64,000 nucleotides of DNA from Alphaproteobacteria bacterium (GTDB lineage: Bacteria; Pseudomonadota; Alphaproteobacteria; UBA8366). Location: contig WHUA01000003.1 in assembly GCA_009377445.1 (NCBI GenBank), positions 62,001 to 126,000 of the forward strand, in the 5' to 3' direction. The notes below the pieces were generated by a model. It saw only the letters and a program-made list of their open reading frames with translations. It had not been told where the DNA came from and searched no databases. Made by a program: the position numbers and the translations under genes. Each line of letters opens with the position of its first letter. Positions within the stretch are counted from its first letter, which is position 1. Of this stretch, positions 50,510 through 59,715 are shown one piece after another.

Positions 50510-51483
50510 CCCTTGACGTCCTGCAATCTCACGCGCGGGTCGAGCAGCGAATAGAGCAGGTCGACTATGAGATTGATCACGATGAACATGCACACCGTTA
50601 TCATCAGATACGCCACGACCACCGGCCGATCCAGCTGGTTGATGGAATCGATGATCAGCTTGCCCATGCCCGGCCATGCGAACACGGTTTCCGTAACCAC
50701 CGAGAAGGCGATCAGCGAGCCGAATTCGAGCCCCAGCACCGTAATCACCGGTATCAGGATGTTCTTGAGCACATGGACCAAGACGATCCGCCGCGGGTGG
50801 AGCCCCTTGGCGCGCGCGAACTTCACATAGTCCTGGTGAATCACCTCGCGCGTGCCGGCGCGCGTCAGCCGGACCGCCAGCGATATCTTCAAGAGCGCCA
50901 GGTTCACCGCCGGCAGGACCAGATGCAGCAGCCCATCGACGGTGAGGAAGCTCACATCGATCCCGAACAGCTCCCGGGTGGTGCCGCGGCCGCCGGACGG
51001 CAACCAGCCGAGCATCACCGCGAAGATCATGATGATCATGATCCCAACCCAGAAAGTCGGTAGGCTGAAGCCGAGGATCGAGCCGGCCATGATGCTCTTG
51101 CTCGCCAGCGAATCCGGTTTCAGGCCGGCCCACATGCCGAGCGGGATGCCGAAGACGACTGCCAGCAGCAACGCCGAGAACGCCAGCTCGAGCGTGGCCG
51201 GCATGCGGTCGAGGATGAGCAGCAGCGCCGGCTCGTTGAACACGAAGGAAGTGCCGAGATCGCCTTGCAGCGCCTTGGCGAGGAAGCGCAGATACTGCAT
51301 GTGGACGGGCAAGTCGAGGCCGAGCGATTCGATCAGCCTTTGCCGCTCCGCCTGGTCCGCGTCGTCGCTGATCAGAATGTCCGCCGGGTCGCCGATCATG
51401 AACACGCCGGCGAAGACGAGGACGGACATCGCCGCGACGACCAGCACCGCCTGCAACAAACGCCGGATGATGTAGACAGACAT
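50506..51483 (-). CDS. dppB: Dipeptide/oligopeptide ABC transporter permease (DppB-type)
   Basis: The 325-residue protein begins MSVYIIRRLLQAVLVVAAMSV like DppB. It has the GDPADILISDDA loop, the LGLDLPVHMQYLRFL segment and a coupling motif DYVKFARAKGLHPRRIVLVHVLKN, cited as FARAKGLHPRRIV. It lies 74 bases after dppA and overlaps dppC by 4 bases. Confidence 0.95.
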   Translation of the reverse strand: MSVYIIRRLLQAVLVVAAMSVLVFAGVFMIGDPADILISDDADQAERQRLIESLGLDLPVHMQYLRFLAKALQGDLGTSFVFNEPALLLILDRMPATLELAFSALLLAVVFGIPLGMWAGLKPDSLASKSIMAGSILGFSLPTFWVGIMIIMIFAVMLGWLPSGGRGTTRELFGIDVSFLTVDGLLHLVLPAVNLALLKISLAVRLTRAGTREVIHQDYVKFARAKGLHPRRIVLVHVLKNILIPVITVLGLEFGSLIAFSVVTETVFAWPGMGKLIIDSINQLDRPVVVAYLMITVCMFIVINLIVDLLYSLLDPRVRLQDVKG

Positions 51484-51557
51484 GGGCTTGCTCCGTCGCC
51501 CCCCAGGGCCGAAGCGCTACGGGCGGCTCCATTGTAGCCGCCCGTCTGCGCTAAGCC

Positions 51558-53174
51558 TTATTTTTCTTTGAGGACGTCCATGACCTGGGTGTCCTCGTCG
51601 GTCCGCGCCCGGTATTTCAAGCCAGCCTTCGTCGCCCAGGTGTTGACCTGATAGTGCAGCGGGATGATGGCCTGATACTTGCCGATCGCCAGCTCGGTCG
51701 CCTCCTGAAGCAGCTTCTCGCGCTTCTTGTCGTCGATGGTGGCGAGGGCCTGCTCGACGATCTTGTCGACGTCGGGCGACGAGAACCGGCCGCGGTTCGA
51801 CGCGCCCCAACCCTTAGCCTTGTCGTGCGTCATGGTCAGCGACTTGAGCGGAGAGGACGCCTCGCCCGTGCCCGAGCCCCAGCCGACCAGGATCAGGCTG
51901 AACTCCGGCTCCTTGTTCGGTCCGCCGCCGGAGGCTCGGCTGAAGAAGACGCTGGCCGGCATGGTGACGACTTTGGTCGGGATGCCGCCGCGCGTCAGCA
52001 TCTGGGCGATCACCTCGCAGATCTTCGCGTCGTTCACATAGCGGTTGTTCGGCCCATGGATCGTCAGCGAGAACCCGTTGGGGTAACCGGCCTCCTTGAG
52101 AAGCTTCTTGGCGCCCTCAACATCGTACTTCTCCGGCTTCAGTTTCGGCGAGACGCCGAAGAAGCCTTCCGGCAGGAACTGGCCCGCCGGGATCGCCAGC
52201 CCTTCCATCACGCGCGACACGATCGCATCGCGATTGATCAGTTTGGACAGCGCCTTGCGTACCCGCACGTCTTTCAGCGGGTTCTTCTTGAGGGGCTGGC
52301 CGTTCTTGTCGGTGACGAACGGCGACTGGTCGCGGAACTGATCCATATGCAGGTAGATGATCCGGTTCGAGATGCCGGAGCTCAGCGCGACCTCGGAATT
52401 TTTCTTCAAATTAGCGACGTCGGTCGTCGGCACGTTGTCGATCATGTCGACATCCCCCGCCAGAAGCGCGGCCACGCGCGCCGGCGCCGACGGGATTGGC
52501 TTGATGATGACCTTGCTCCACTCCGCCTTTTCGCCGAAATAGGCGGGATTGGGCACGAGCACGATGCGATCGCCCTTCTTCCATTCGACGAATTTGTATG
52601 GGCCGGTGCCGACCATTGCGGTGCCGTCGTTGAAATCCTGCACCGTCAGGCCGCCGTTGACGTCCGGCTTGCCCGTACCCTTCACCTCGGACGATACGAC
52701 GACCGGCTGCGCCAGATCGACCGGCATCAGCGGATACGGCTCCTTGGTGATGGCGTGAACCGTGTAGTCGTCGATTTTCTTGAAGGTCTTGCCGCTGAGG
52801 TAGGTGCGGAAGCTCGAGTTGCCGCCTGTATAGTTCACGGCGCGGTCGAAGGAATAGACCACGTCGTCCGCCGTGAACGACGTGCCGTCAGTGAACTTCA
52901 CGCCCTTGCGCAGCTTGAATTCCCAGGTCGTGTCGTTGATCGCCTTCCAGGACACCGCGAGCGCCGGCACCAGCTTCTGCTTGTGGTCCATCTCGATCAG
53001 CCGGCCGAACACATGCGTCATGAACGCGTTGTTCGGACCGAGATTATGGAAATGCGGGTCCATCGAGGACGGCTCGGTCTGGAGCCCGATCCGCAGTTCT
53101 TCGGCATGAGCCGCGGCGGCCAACAACCCCGCCGCAGCCATCGCCAGGACAAATCGAACCGACCTTCGTGCCAT
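51558..53174 (-). CDS. dppA: Dipeptide-type ABC transporter substrate-binding protein
   Basis: From ATG 53174 the product is 538 residues. A signal peptide ends AAAAHA/EELRIG. The SBP_bac_5 domain shows LRIGLQTEPSSMDPHFHN, WEFKLRKGVKFTDGTSF, DVDMIDNVPTTDVANL and VRKALSKLINRDAIV. A GGGGGG ribosome site precedes the ATG; the upstream frame to 53234 is not used. It is the first gene of a six-gene operon with dppB, dppC, dppD, dppF and an amidohydrolase, and so picks the substrate in the periplasm. The 204-base gap upstream has a TTGACA at 53286-53291 (minus strand). Confidence 0.94.
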   Translation of the reverse strand: MARRSVRFVLAMAAAGLLAAAAHAEELRIGLQTEPSSMDPHFHNLGPNNAFMTHVFGRLIEMDHKQKLVPALAVSWKAINDTTWEFKLRKGVKFTDGTSFTADDVVYSFDRAVNYTGGNSSFRTYLSGKTFKKIDDYTVHAITKEPYPLMPVDLAQPVVVSSEVKGTGKPDVNGGLTVQDFNDGTAMVGTGPYKFVEWKKGDRIVLVPNPAYFGEKAEWSKVIIKPIPSAPARVAALLAGDVDMIDNVPTTDVANLKKNSEVALSSGISNRIIYLHMDQFRDQSPFVTDKNGQPLKKNPLKDVRVRKALSKLINRDAIVSRVMEGLAIPAGQFLPEGFFGVSPKLKPEKYDVEGAKKLLKEAGYPNGFSLTIHGPNNRYVNDAKICEVIAQMLTRGGIPTKVVTMPASVFFSRASGGGPNKEPEFSLILVGWGSGTGEASSPLKSLTMTHDKAKGWGASNRGRFSSPDVDKIVEQALATIDDKKREKLLQEATELAIGKYQAIIPLHYQVNTWATKAGLKYRARTDEDTQVMDVLKEK

Positions 53175-53378
53175 CTTGAAGCCCCCCTGTTGCACCACCC
53201 TGTTGATTCCACCTCTCAAACCCACGCGCTCCACCGCGCGCGGGCCGGCATTTCCTTACCGACAGGAATCATGTCGTATCTCGACTGTCAACTCAATAGC
53301 GTCGCATGCATTTCCCCCGCGAACCCTTTGCGGAAACAAGATAAAACAATAAGTTGTTTTGCGAATCCCGGTGCAGTT

Positions 53379-54572
53379 TCAGGTTGACCTCAACCCCAGG
53401 GCGCTGCCGATCTGGTCGACTGCCTTCAAACCCGAACCGGTCAGGATTACGACCGTCGTTTCGCCGGGCGCAATCGCGCCGCCGGCGATCAGCCTGCTGA
53501 GCCCAGCGCCTGCGGCGGCGGTGGTTGGCTCTACGAAAAAGCCTTGTTTGGTAAAGCCGTGCAGTGCCTCCACGATCTCGTCTTCGGTCACGGCGAGGCA
53601 GGTTCCCGCCGTTGCCCGGACTGCGTCGAGAACCTCGCGCAGGCGGATCGGCCGCGCCGACGCGATGCCGTCGGCGATCGTCGGTATCGCCACGATCTCG
53701 ACAGGGGCGTCGCTTCCGGCCGCATAGGCGGCATAGTAGGGCGCGGCGTTTGCCGCCTGGATCGCGAAGAGGCGCGGCAGCGATGCTATCACGCCCCGCT
53801 CCCGCAGCTCGCGAAAGCCGATATGGCAGCCCATCACGTTGCTGCCCTGGCCACAGGGAATGACGATGTTGTCCGGCACGGCAAAGCCGAGCTGTTCCCA
53901 AAGCTCGAAGGCGAGCGTCTTCGTTCCTTCGAGGAAATAGGCCTGGTGATTGTGCCCGGCGTAGAACTGCGTTTCGCCGGCCGCCAGGGCGGCCTTGGCG
54001 ACGTCGTCGCGCGTCCCTGCCACGGGCACCACCTCTGCGCCCATTGCAGCGATCTGGTAGCGCTTCGGGGCCGGCGCGTTCGCCGGCACGAAGATCCGGC
54101 TGTCGAAGCCGAGCGCAGCGCCGTAGGTCGCGACCGACGCACCGGCATTGCCGGACGAATCCTCGATGATCTGCGTCACGCCGCATTGCTTCAGGTAGTT
54201 CAGCATGACCGCGGTCCCGCGGTCCTTGAATGAACCCGACGGCATGAGGAATTCCGCCTTCATGCGCACCCGGACGCCATTCCATTCGCCGTCGAGCAAC
54301 GGCGTCCACCCCTCGCCCAGCGTCCGCACGGGCGTCGCGGAAAGGCGGAGCGCCTTGCCGTAACGCCACAGCGACCGTTCCGCCGTATCGATCTCCCGGG
54401 GCTCGATCCCGGGCCCAGGCGTCAGGTTGACATAGCCATGGTCGTCGGGCGCCCGCCAAAGCGCCCGGTCCGCGGGCCAGCGCCGGCCGGTCCGGGGATT
54501 CACATAATCCGCATCGTTCCTCATAATCGCGAAGATGTTGCGGTTTCGCGGGCGACGCAATGGTTTTGACAT
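53379..54572 (-). CDS. Threonine synthase-like PLP-dependent enzyme
   Basis: The 397-residue protein has the PLP-lysine motif SGSFKDRGTAVML, the phosphate-binding EDSSGNAGASVATYGA segment and VIPCGQGSNVMGCHIGF, as in threonine synthase and threonine dehydratase relatives. The TPLLDGEWNGVRVRMKAEF segment is near the family norm. It could make threonine from phosphohomoserine or deaminate another amino acid. No homoserine genes are adjacent. ATG 54572 has a GGGAGGG site; ATG 54524 is a shorter choice. It lies upstream of dppA on the same strand with 204 bases between. Confidence 0.82.
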   Translation of the reverse strand: MSKPLRRPRNRNIFAIMRNDADYVNPRTGRRWPADRALWRAPDDHGYVNLTPGPGIEPREIDTAERSLWRYGKALRLSATPVRTLGEGWTPLLDGEWNGVRVRMKAEFLMPSGSFKDRGTAVMLNYLKQCGVTQIIEDSSGNAGASVATYGAALGFDSRIFVPANAPAPKRYQIAAMGAEVVPVAGTRDDVAKAALAAGETQFYAGHNHQAYFLEGTKTLAFELWEQLGFAVPDNIVIPCGQGSNVMGCHIGFRELRERGVIASLPRLFAIQAANAAPYYAAYAAGSDAPVEIVAIPTIADGIASARPIRLREVLDAVRATAGTCLAVTEDEIVEALHGFTKQGFFVEPTTAAAGAGLSRLIAGGAIAPGETTVVILTGSGLKAVDQIGSALGLRST

Positions 54573-54683
54573 AGCGGCCGTAACCCTCCCGCGCCGGACA
54601 ATATCCGCTGGCCCGGCCTTCAGGATTGGCTATGCTGTCACTGCCGCCCGCCCGGGCAATGCATTGGAGCGTAAAGAAGCGCC

Positions 54684-55868
54684 GTGGCCAACGACCCGAT
54701 CAGCCTGCCGATCATCCGGAAACTCATCGGGTTCGACACGACGAGCCGCGAATCGAACCTCGCGCTGATCGAGTATGTCAGGGGCTATCTCGCCGAATTC
54801 GGGGTGGAATCGCTCCTCGTGCACGACGAGGACAAGCGAAAGGCCAATCTGTACGCGACGATCGGACCGGCCGACCGCGCCGGCATCTGCCTCTCGGGTC
54901 ACACCGACGTGGTGCCGGTGGACGGGCAGGAATGGGACACCGCGCCCTTCGAGGCCGTCGTGAAGGACGGCAAGGTCTTCGGGCGCGGCTCCTCGGACAT
55001 GAAGAGCTTCATCGCGATCGCCTTGGCATTCGTGCCGCGCTTCCTGGAGCGGGGCCTCGAGACGCCCGTCCATCTCGCCTTCTCTTACGACGAGGAGGTC
55101 GGCCATCTCGGCGCCAAGCGCCTGATAGAAGTGGTGAAGGACATGCCGGTCAAGCCGGCGATGTGCATCGTCGGCGAGCCGACGAGCCTCGGGGTCATCA
55201 TCGGCCACAAGGGCAAGAAGAAGGTGCGCACCCATGTCCGCGGCCATGAGGCGCATTCGAGCCTGACCCACGAAGGCGTCAATGCGATCGAATACGCCGC
55301 GCGCCTGATCGCCTTCATTCAGCAGACCGCGCGCAAATGGCAGAAGGATGGCCCGTTCGACGAAGAATGCGACGTCCCCTTCACCACCATGCAGGTCGGC
55401 TTGATCCGTGGCGGCACGGCGCCCAACATCGTCCCGAAGAGCTGCGTCTTCGATATGGAGATACGCCACCTTCCGAATGTGGATCCGGAGGCCCTTTTCG
55501 ACGCCATCCGCCACCATGCCAAGGACGTGATCGAGCCCGAGATGAAGGCCGTGGCGCCGGATGCGGGCTTCGATTTCGAAGAGTTCGACAGCAACCTCGC
55601 CCTCAACACCGATCCGGACGAAGCCGTCGTGGCCTTCGTCAAGCGCCTCGCCGGGCAAAACAAGCACGGCAAGGTCGGATTCGGAACGGAGGCGGGATTG
55701 TTCCAGCAACGCGCGGGCATTCCCACCGTCGTCTGCGGTCCCGGCGATATCGCGCAGGCGCACAAGCCGAACGAATTCATCACGCTCGATCAGGTGCGGA
55801 AGGGCGAGGCATTCATGGCGCGCCTGGCCGACTACGCGACCTCCGAGCGGCTCGCGGGCGGCGCGTGA
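54684..55868 (+). CDS. ArgE-like acetylornithine deacetylase (M20), copy 1
   Basis: The 394-residue M20 protein has LSGHTDVVPVDGQEW, RGSSDMKSFIA, SYDEEVGHLGAKRLI and the dimer lid region, with metal ligands His, Asp, Glu-Glu and a late His (AQAHKPNEFI). These match acetylornithine deacetylase ArgE. The GTG 54684 is chosen, with weak ribosome signal. The next gene is a close paralogue. Copy 1 has a slightly longer tail. It may act on N-acyl amino acids other than acetylornithine. Confidence 0.88.
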   Translation: MANDPISLPIIRKLIGFDTTSRESNLALIEYVRGYLAEFGVESLLVHDEDKRKANLYATIGPADRAGICLSGHTDVVPVDGQEWDTAPFEAVVKDGKVFGRGSSDMKSFIAIALAFVPRFLERGLETPVHLAFSYDEEVGHLGAKRLIEVVKDMPVKPAMCIVGEPTSLGVIIGHKGKKKVRTHVRGHEAHSSLTHEGVNAIEYAARLIAFIQQTARKWQKDGPFDEECDVPFTTMQVGLIRGGTAPNIVPKSCVFDMEIRHLPNVDPEALFDAIRHHAKDVIEPEMKAVAPDAGFDFEEFDSNLALNTDPDEAVVAFVKRLAGQNKHGKVGFGTEAGLFQQRAGIPTVVCGPGDIAQAHKPNEFITLDQVRKGEAFMARLADYATSERLAGGA

Positions 55869-55915
55869 GCGGACTTCATGCGACGAACCCGAGTAACAGC
55901 GACGGAGAACAGCCG

Positions 55916-57085
55916 GTGAGTGACGGCAGCCCAGCCAGTCTCGATTGGATACGCACCCTCATCGGGTTCGACACGACCAGCCGCGACTCCAATCTCGACC
56001 TTATCAAGCACGTAAAGGATTACCTCTCCGGCCTCGGCGTCGCATCGACGCTCGTGTTCGACGACGAGAAGCGGAAAGCCAATCTCTACGCCACACTCGG
56101 CGCGCCGGACCGGGCCGGCATCCTGCTGTCGGGCCACACGGATGTCGTGCCCGTCGACGGCCAGGAATGGCACAGCGACCCGTTCCAGACGGTGGAGAAA
56201 GGCGGCCGCCTGTACGGCCGCGGGACCTGCGACATGAAGAGCTTCATCGCCGTCTGCCTGACGTTCGCGCCGAAGTTCCTCGCCCGCGGACTGACGACGC
56301 CGATCCATTTCGCTTTCTCCTACGACGAGGAGGTCGGTTGCATCGGCGTGCGCCGGCTGATCGACATGGTCAACGGCCTCGGGGTCAAGCCGAAGATGTG
56401 CATCGTGGGCGAGCCGACGAACATGCAGGTCACCATCGGCCACAAGGGCAAGCACAGCTACCGCGTCCGCACGCGCGGCCTCGAAGCGCATTCCAGTCTG
56501 GCGCCCGCCGGCGTCAACGCCGTGGAATACGCCGCCGAGGCCGTCGCCTATCTCAAAGGGATGGCGCGGCGCATTGCGGCGAACGGACCCTTCGACGCGC
56601 TCTACGACGTGCCGCATTCGACGGTCCACACCGGAACGATCCGCGGCGGCACCGCGCTCAACATCGTGCCGAAGGATTGCACCTTCGATTTCGAGTTCCG
56701 CTATCTTCCGGAAATCGGCCACGAAGATTATTTTTCGGAGTTCGACACCTACGTGCGCGAAACGCTGGAGCCGCAAATGCACGCCGTCGATCGGTCCACC
56801 GGCTTCACGATCGAGGAGCTGTCGTCGATACCGGGCTTGAACATGGACCCCGGCGAGGAGGTCGTCACCTTCGCAAAATCCCTCGCGGGCCGAAACGACC
56901 ACGGCAAGGTCGCATTCGGCACGGAAGCCGGATTGTTTCAGCAGCGCGGCGGCATACCGACGGTGGTCTGCGGCCCCGGCAGCGTCGACCAGGCGCATAA
57001 GCCGAACGAGTTCGTCAGCCTCGAGCAGATCGAAAAATGCGAGCGCTTCATGGAAAAGCTGATGGATCATGTCTGCGGCAGATGA
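55916..57085 (+). CDS. ArgE-like acetylornithine deacetylase (M20), copy 2
   Basis: The 389-residue protein is a tandem paralogue of copy 1 with the same LSGHTDVVPVDGQEW, RGTCDMKSFIA and SYDEEVGCIGVRRLI metal-site motifs and a C-terminal VDQAHKPNEFVSLEQ. GTG 55916 has a GGAG site; GTG 55865 overlaps the copy 1 stop and would add 17 residues. Strong conservation of the active site suggests both are active. Different lid-region residues suggest different substrates. Confidence 0.88.
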   Translation: MSDGSPASLDWIRTLIGFDTTSRDSNLDLIKHVKDYLSGLGVASTLVFDDEKRKANLYATLGAPDRAGILLSGHTDVVPVDGQEWHSDPFQTVEKGGRLYGRGTCDMKSFIAVCLTFAPKFLARGLTTPIHFAFSYDEEVGCIGVRRLIDMVNGLGVKPKMCIVGEPTNMQVTIGHKGKHSYRVRTRGLEAHSSLAPAGVNAVEYAAEAVAYLKGMARRIAANGPFDALYDVPHSTVHTGTIRGGTALNIVPKDCTFDFEFRYLPEIGHEDYFSEFDTYVRETLEPQMHAVDRSTGFTIEELSSIPGLNMDPGEEVVTFAKSLAGRNDHGKVAFGTEAGLFQQRGGIPTVVCGPGSVDQAHKPNEFVSLEQIEKCERFMEKLMDHVCGR

Positions 57086-57131
57086 CCCGACGCCCTCGCA
57101 GCGCCATACGCATAACCGGATCACCCCCGTC

Positions 57132-58079
57132 ATGACCAAATATCCCGTTCAGCTCGCCCCGCCCGCCATCACGGCCTACCGCGAGGGCGATTCAGGCATC
57201 GACTATGTCACGACCTTCGACAGCGGCCGGCCGGGGCCGCATGTCATGGTTTCGGCCGTCACGCACGGAAACGAGCTGTGCGGCGCAATCGTGCTGGACT
57301 TCCTGTTGCGCGAGAAGGTGCGCCCGGCCACGGGCAAGCTCACCCTCGCCTTCGTGAACTATCGCGCGTTCCTGACCTTCGATGCCCGCTATCCCGGCTT
57401 GTCGCGCTATATCGACGAGGACATCAATCGCGTGTGGTCGGCCGAGGTCCTCGACAGCGGCAGAACCAGCGACGAGCTGCGCCGGGCGCGCGAGCTGCGC
57501 CCGCTGATCGACAGCGTCGACCTGCTGCTGGACCTGCATTCCATGCAGACGTCCTGCCCGGCGCTGATGCTCGCGGGACCGCTCGAGAAAGGCCGCCGGC
57601 TTGCCGCCGCAGTCGGCGTGCCCGAGTTCGTCGTCAGCGACGTGGGGCACGCGGCCGGCAAACGCATGCGCGACTATGGCGGTTTCGGCGACGCGACGAG
57701 CGCGAAGAACGCGCTGCTCGTCGAATGCGGCCAGCATTGGGAGCGGGCGAGCGCCGACGTGGCGATGCAGACGACGCTGCGCTTCCTGAAGCACAGCGGC
57801 ATCGTCGACCCCGGTTTCCTCGACGCGCATATCGCCGGCGGTTCCCCGCCGCAGAAGTTCATCACCGTCACCGGGGCCGTCACGATTAAGCACGACGATT
57901 TCAAGTTCGTCGAGGAATACAACGGCATGGAGGTCATTGCGAAAGCCGGAACGGTCATCGCGCAGGACGGACGCGAACCGGTCCGCACGCCCTATGACGA
58001 TTGCGTTTTGATCATGCCGTCGCGGCGCATGGCGGCCGGACAGACCGCCGTGCGCCTCGGGCGCTTCACGCACCGGTAG
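57132..58079 (+). CDS. Succinylglutamate desuccinylase/aspartoacylase-family (AstE-like) protein
   Basis: The 315-residue product has the M14-type zinc motif VMVSAVTHGNELCGA (His, Glu) and the second His in LLLDLHSMQ, with RNxD-like DEDINRVW. The catalytic Glu is probably in ALLVECGQHW. Family members deacylate N-acyl aspartate or N-succinylglutamate. Upstream ATG 57069 overlaps the argE-like copy 2 and is less likely. With two ArgE-like genes before it, an N-acyl amino acid deacylation group is indicated. It converges with the acyl-CoA synthetase, overlapping by 14 bases. Confidence 0.82.
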   Translation: MTKYPVQLAPPAITAYREGDSGIDYVTTFDSGRPGPHVMVSAVTHGNELCGAIVLDFLLREKVRPATGKLTLAFVNYRAFLTFDARYPGLSRYIDEDINRVWSAEVLDSGRTSDELRRARELRPLIDSVDLLLDLHSMQTSCPALMLAGPLEKGRRLAAAVGVPEFVVSDVGHAAGKRMRDYGGFGDATSAKNALLVECGQHWERASADVAMQTTLRFLKHSGIVDPGFLDAHIAGGSPPQKFITVTGAVTIKHDDFKFVEEYNGMEVIAKAGTVIAQDGREPVRTPYDDCVLIMPSRRMAAGQTAVRLGRFTHR

Positions 58080-59601
58080 GGGATTTCGCGCGCCCGGCGT
58101 CGACCTGCCGTAACGCGGTCTTCAGAACCTTGCCGTAGTTGTTCTTCGGCAGCTCGCCGATCAGCTCATAGGCCTTGGGACGCTTGAAACGCGCGATCCG
58201 CTCGAGGCAGAGGCGATCGAGCTCCGCGGGGTTCACCGATGCGCCTTCCCGCAGCACGACATAGGCGACGACGCTCTCGCCCCAATCCGGGTCGGGTCTG
58301 CCGATCACCGATACCTCGGCGACGTCCGGATGGCCGAGCAGGACCTCCTCCACCTCGCGCGGATAGATGTTGGTGCCGCCGCTGATGATCATGTCCTTGG
58401 ACCGGTCCTTCAGCGTGAGGAAGCCGTCGCCGTCCATCGCGCCCACGTCGCCGGTATGCAGCCAGCCGCCGGCCAGGGCCTGCGCCGTGGCCTCGGGGTT
58501 GCCCCAATAGCCGGCCATGACGGCGTCACCCCGCACCAGCACCTCGCCCGCCTCGCCCGGCGGCAGCGTATCGTCCGCAGCGCCGGCGACCCGCACCTGG
58601 ACGACGCTTTGCGCCACGCCGACCGAACCCAGGCGCTCCTCCCACCGCGGATGCGCGCGATCCAGATGCACCGCGCGGGAGACATAGGTGATCGTCATCG
58701 GACTTTCGCCCTGGCCGTAGATCTGCACGAGCTTGCCGCCGAAGCGATCGAGCGCGGCTTTCGCATCCGCCACGTACATCGGCCCGCCGCCATAGACGAC
58801 GGTCTTCAGGTTGGCGGTGTCCGCATCGACCGGATGGCCGACCAGCCTTTTCACCATCGTGGGCGCGGCGAACACCGTCATCCCCGGCCAGTGCGGCATC
58901 AGCTCATACATCTCCGCCGGATCGAAGCGGCCGCTTTCCGGAACGACGTTGCAGGCGCCCGCGACCACATGCGGCAGCATATAGAGACCCGATCCGTGGC
59001 TCATCGGGGCGGCGTGAAGAATGCAGTCGCCGGGGTCGATGGCGTCGACGTCCGCGAAATAGCTCAAGGTCATCGCCGCCAGCACGCGGTGGGTAAGCAT
59101 CGCGCCCTTGGGCCGCCCGGTGGTCCCGCTGGTGTAGAACAGCCACGCGACATCGGTCGCCTCCGTCTCGGCCATGGGCGCCGGCGGCTCGCGGAAGAGC
59201 GACTCGTACTCCCACGTCCCGACCTCGAACAGCCGTACCGGCCCGTCGAGGCGCAGCGATCCCGCCGCCGGGGCCAGGTCCGGCGTGACGAAGACGGCGC
59301 GCGCGCCGCTGTTCTCCAGCACGTAGCGGAACTCGTCGACATGCAGCTTGGCGTTCACCGGCACCGCGCACAGCCCGGCGTGCCAGGCGCCGAACAGTAT
59401 CTCGGCATAGGCCGGGCAGTTCGACATGATGAGCGCCACCCGGTCGCCCGCGGCGAGTCCAAGTCCTCGCAGCCCCGCCGCCAGCCGTGCGGCACGCTCG
59501 GCCAGTTCGCGGTACGTGGCGATGCGGCGCTTGCCCAACCCCAGCGCCGGGTTATTTCCCTGGTACTTGCCTGCTCTGGAAAGCCATGCTGCGAGATTCA
59601 T
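58066..59601 (-). CDS. Acyl-CoA synthetase / AMP-dependent ligase
   Basis: From ATG 59601 the 511-residue protein has AMP-binding motif LFYTSGTTGRPKGAMLTH, the YGQGESPMT substrate-region motif, and LHTGDVGAMDGDGFLTLKDRSKDMIISGGTNIYPREVE (cited as GDVGAMDGDGFLTLKDRSKD). The C-terminal catalytic Lys is in PKNNYGKVLKT. It activates a carboxylic acid to its CoA thioester. Substrate is not predictable. The in-frame reading to 60891 crosses the divergent rhomboid-fusion gene and is a shadow. Confidence 0.9.
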   Translation of the reverse strand: MNLAAWLSRAGKYQGNNPALGLGKRRIATYRELAERAARLAAGLRGLGLAAGDRVALIMSNCPAYAEILFGAWHAGLCAVPVNAKLHVDEFRYVLENSGARAVFVTPDLAPAAGSLRLDGPVRLFEVGTWEYESLFREPPAPMAETEATDVAWLFYTSGTTGRPKGAMLTHRVLAAMTLSYFADVDAIDPGDCILHAAPMSHGSGLYMLPHVVAGACNVVPESGRFDPAEMYELMPHWPGMTVFAAPTMVKRLVGHPVDADTANLKTVVYGGGPMYVADAKAALDRFGGKLVQIYGQGESPMTITYVSRAVHLDRAHPRWEERLGSVGVAQSVVQVRVAGAADDTLPPGEAGEVLVRGDAVMAGYWGNPEATAQALAGGWLHTGDVGAMDGDGFLTLKDRSKDMIISGGTNIYPREVEEVLLGHPDVAEVSVIGRPDPDWGESVVAYVVLREGASVNPAELDRLCLERIARFKRPKAYELIGELPKNNYGKVLKTALRQVDAGRAKSPTGA

Positions 59602-59715
59602 CGCTCCGTTCCTGTCGCCGATCCGACCTGGCCGCCGGCCGCCCGCCGGGCAATCGACTTGTGAAGAGGGCCGGCGGCCACTACAAGTCTCAATCCATTC
59701 TACCGGGAACCGACC

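Noticed and set aside
53286..53291. TTGACA (minus strand) upstream of dppA as a sigma-70 promoter
   Set aside because: No convincing -10 box at 16-18 bases; noted only with the dppA entry.
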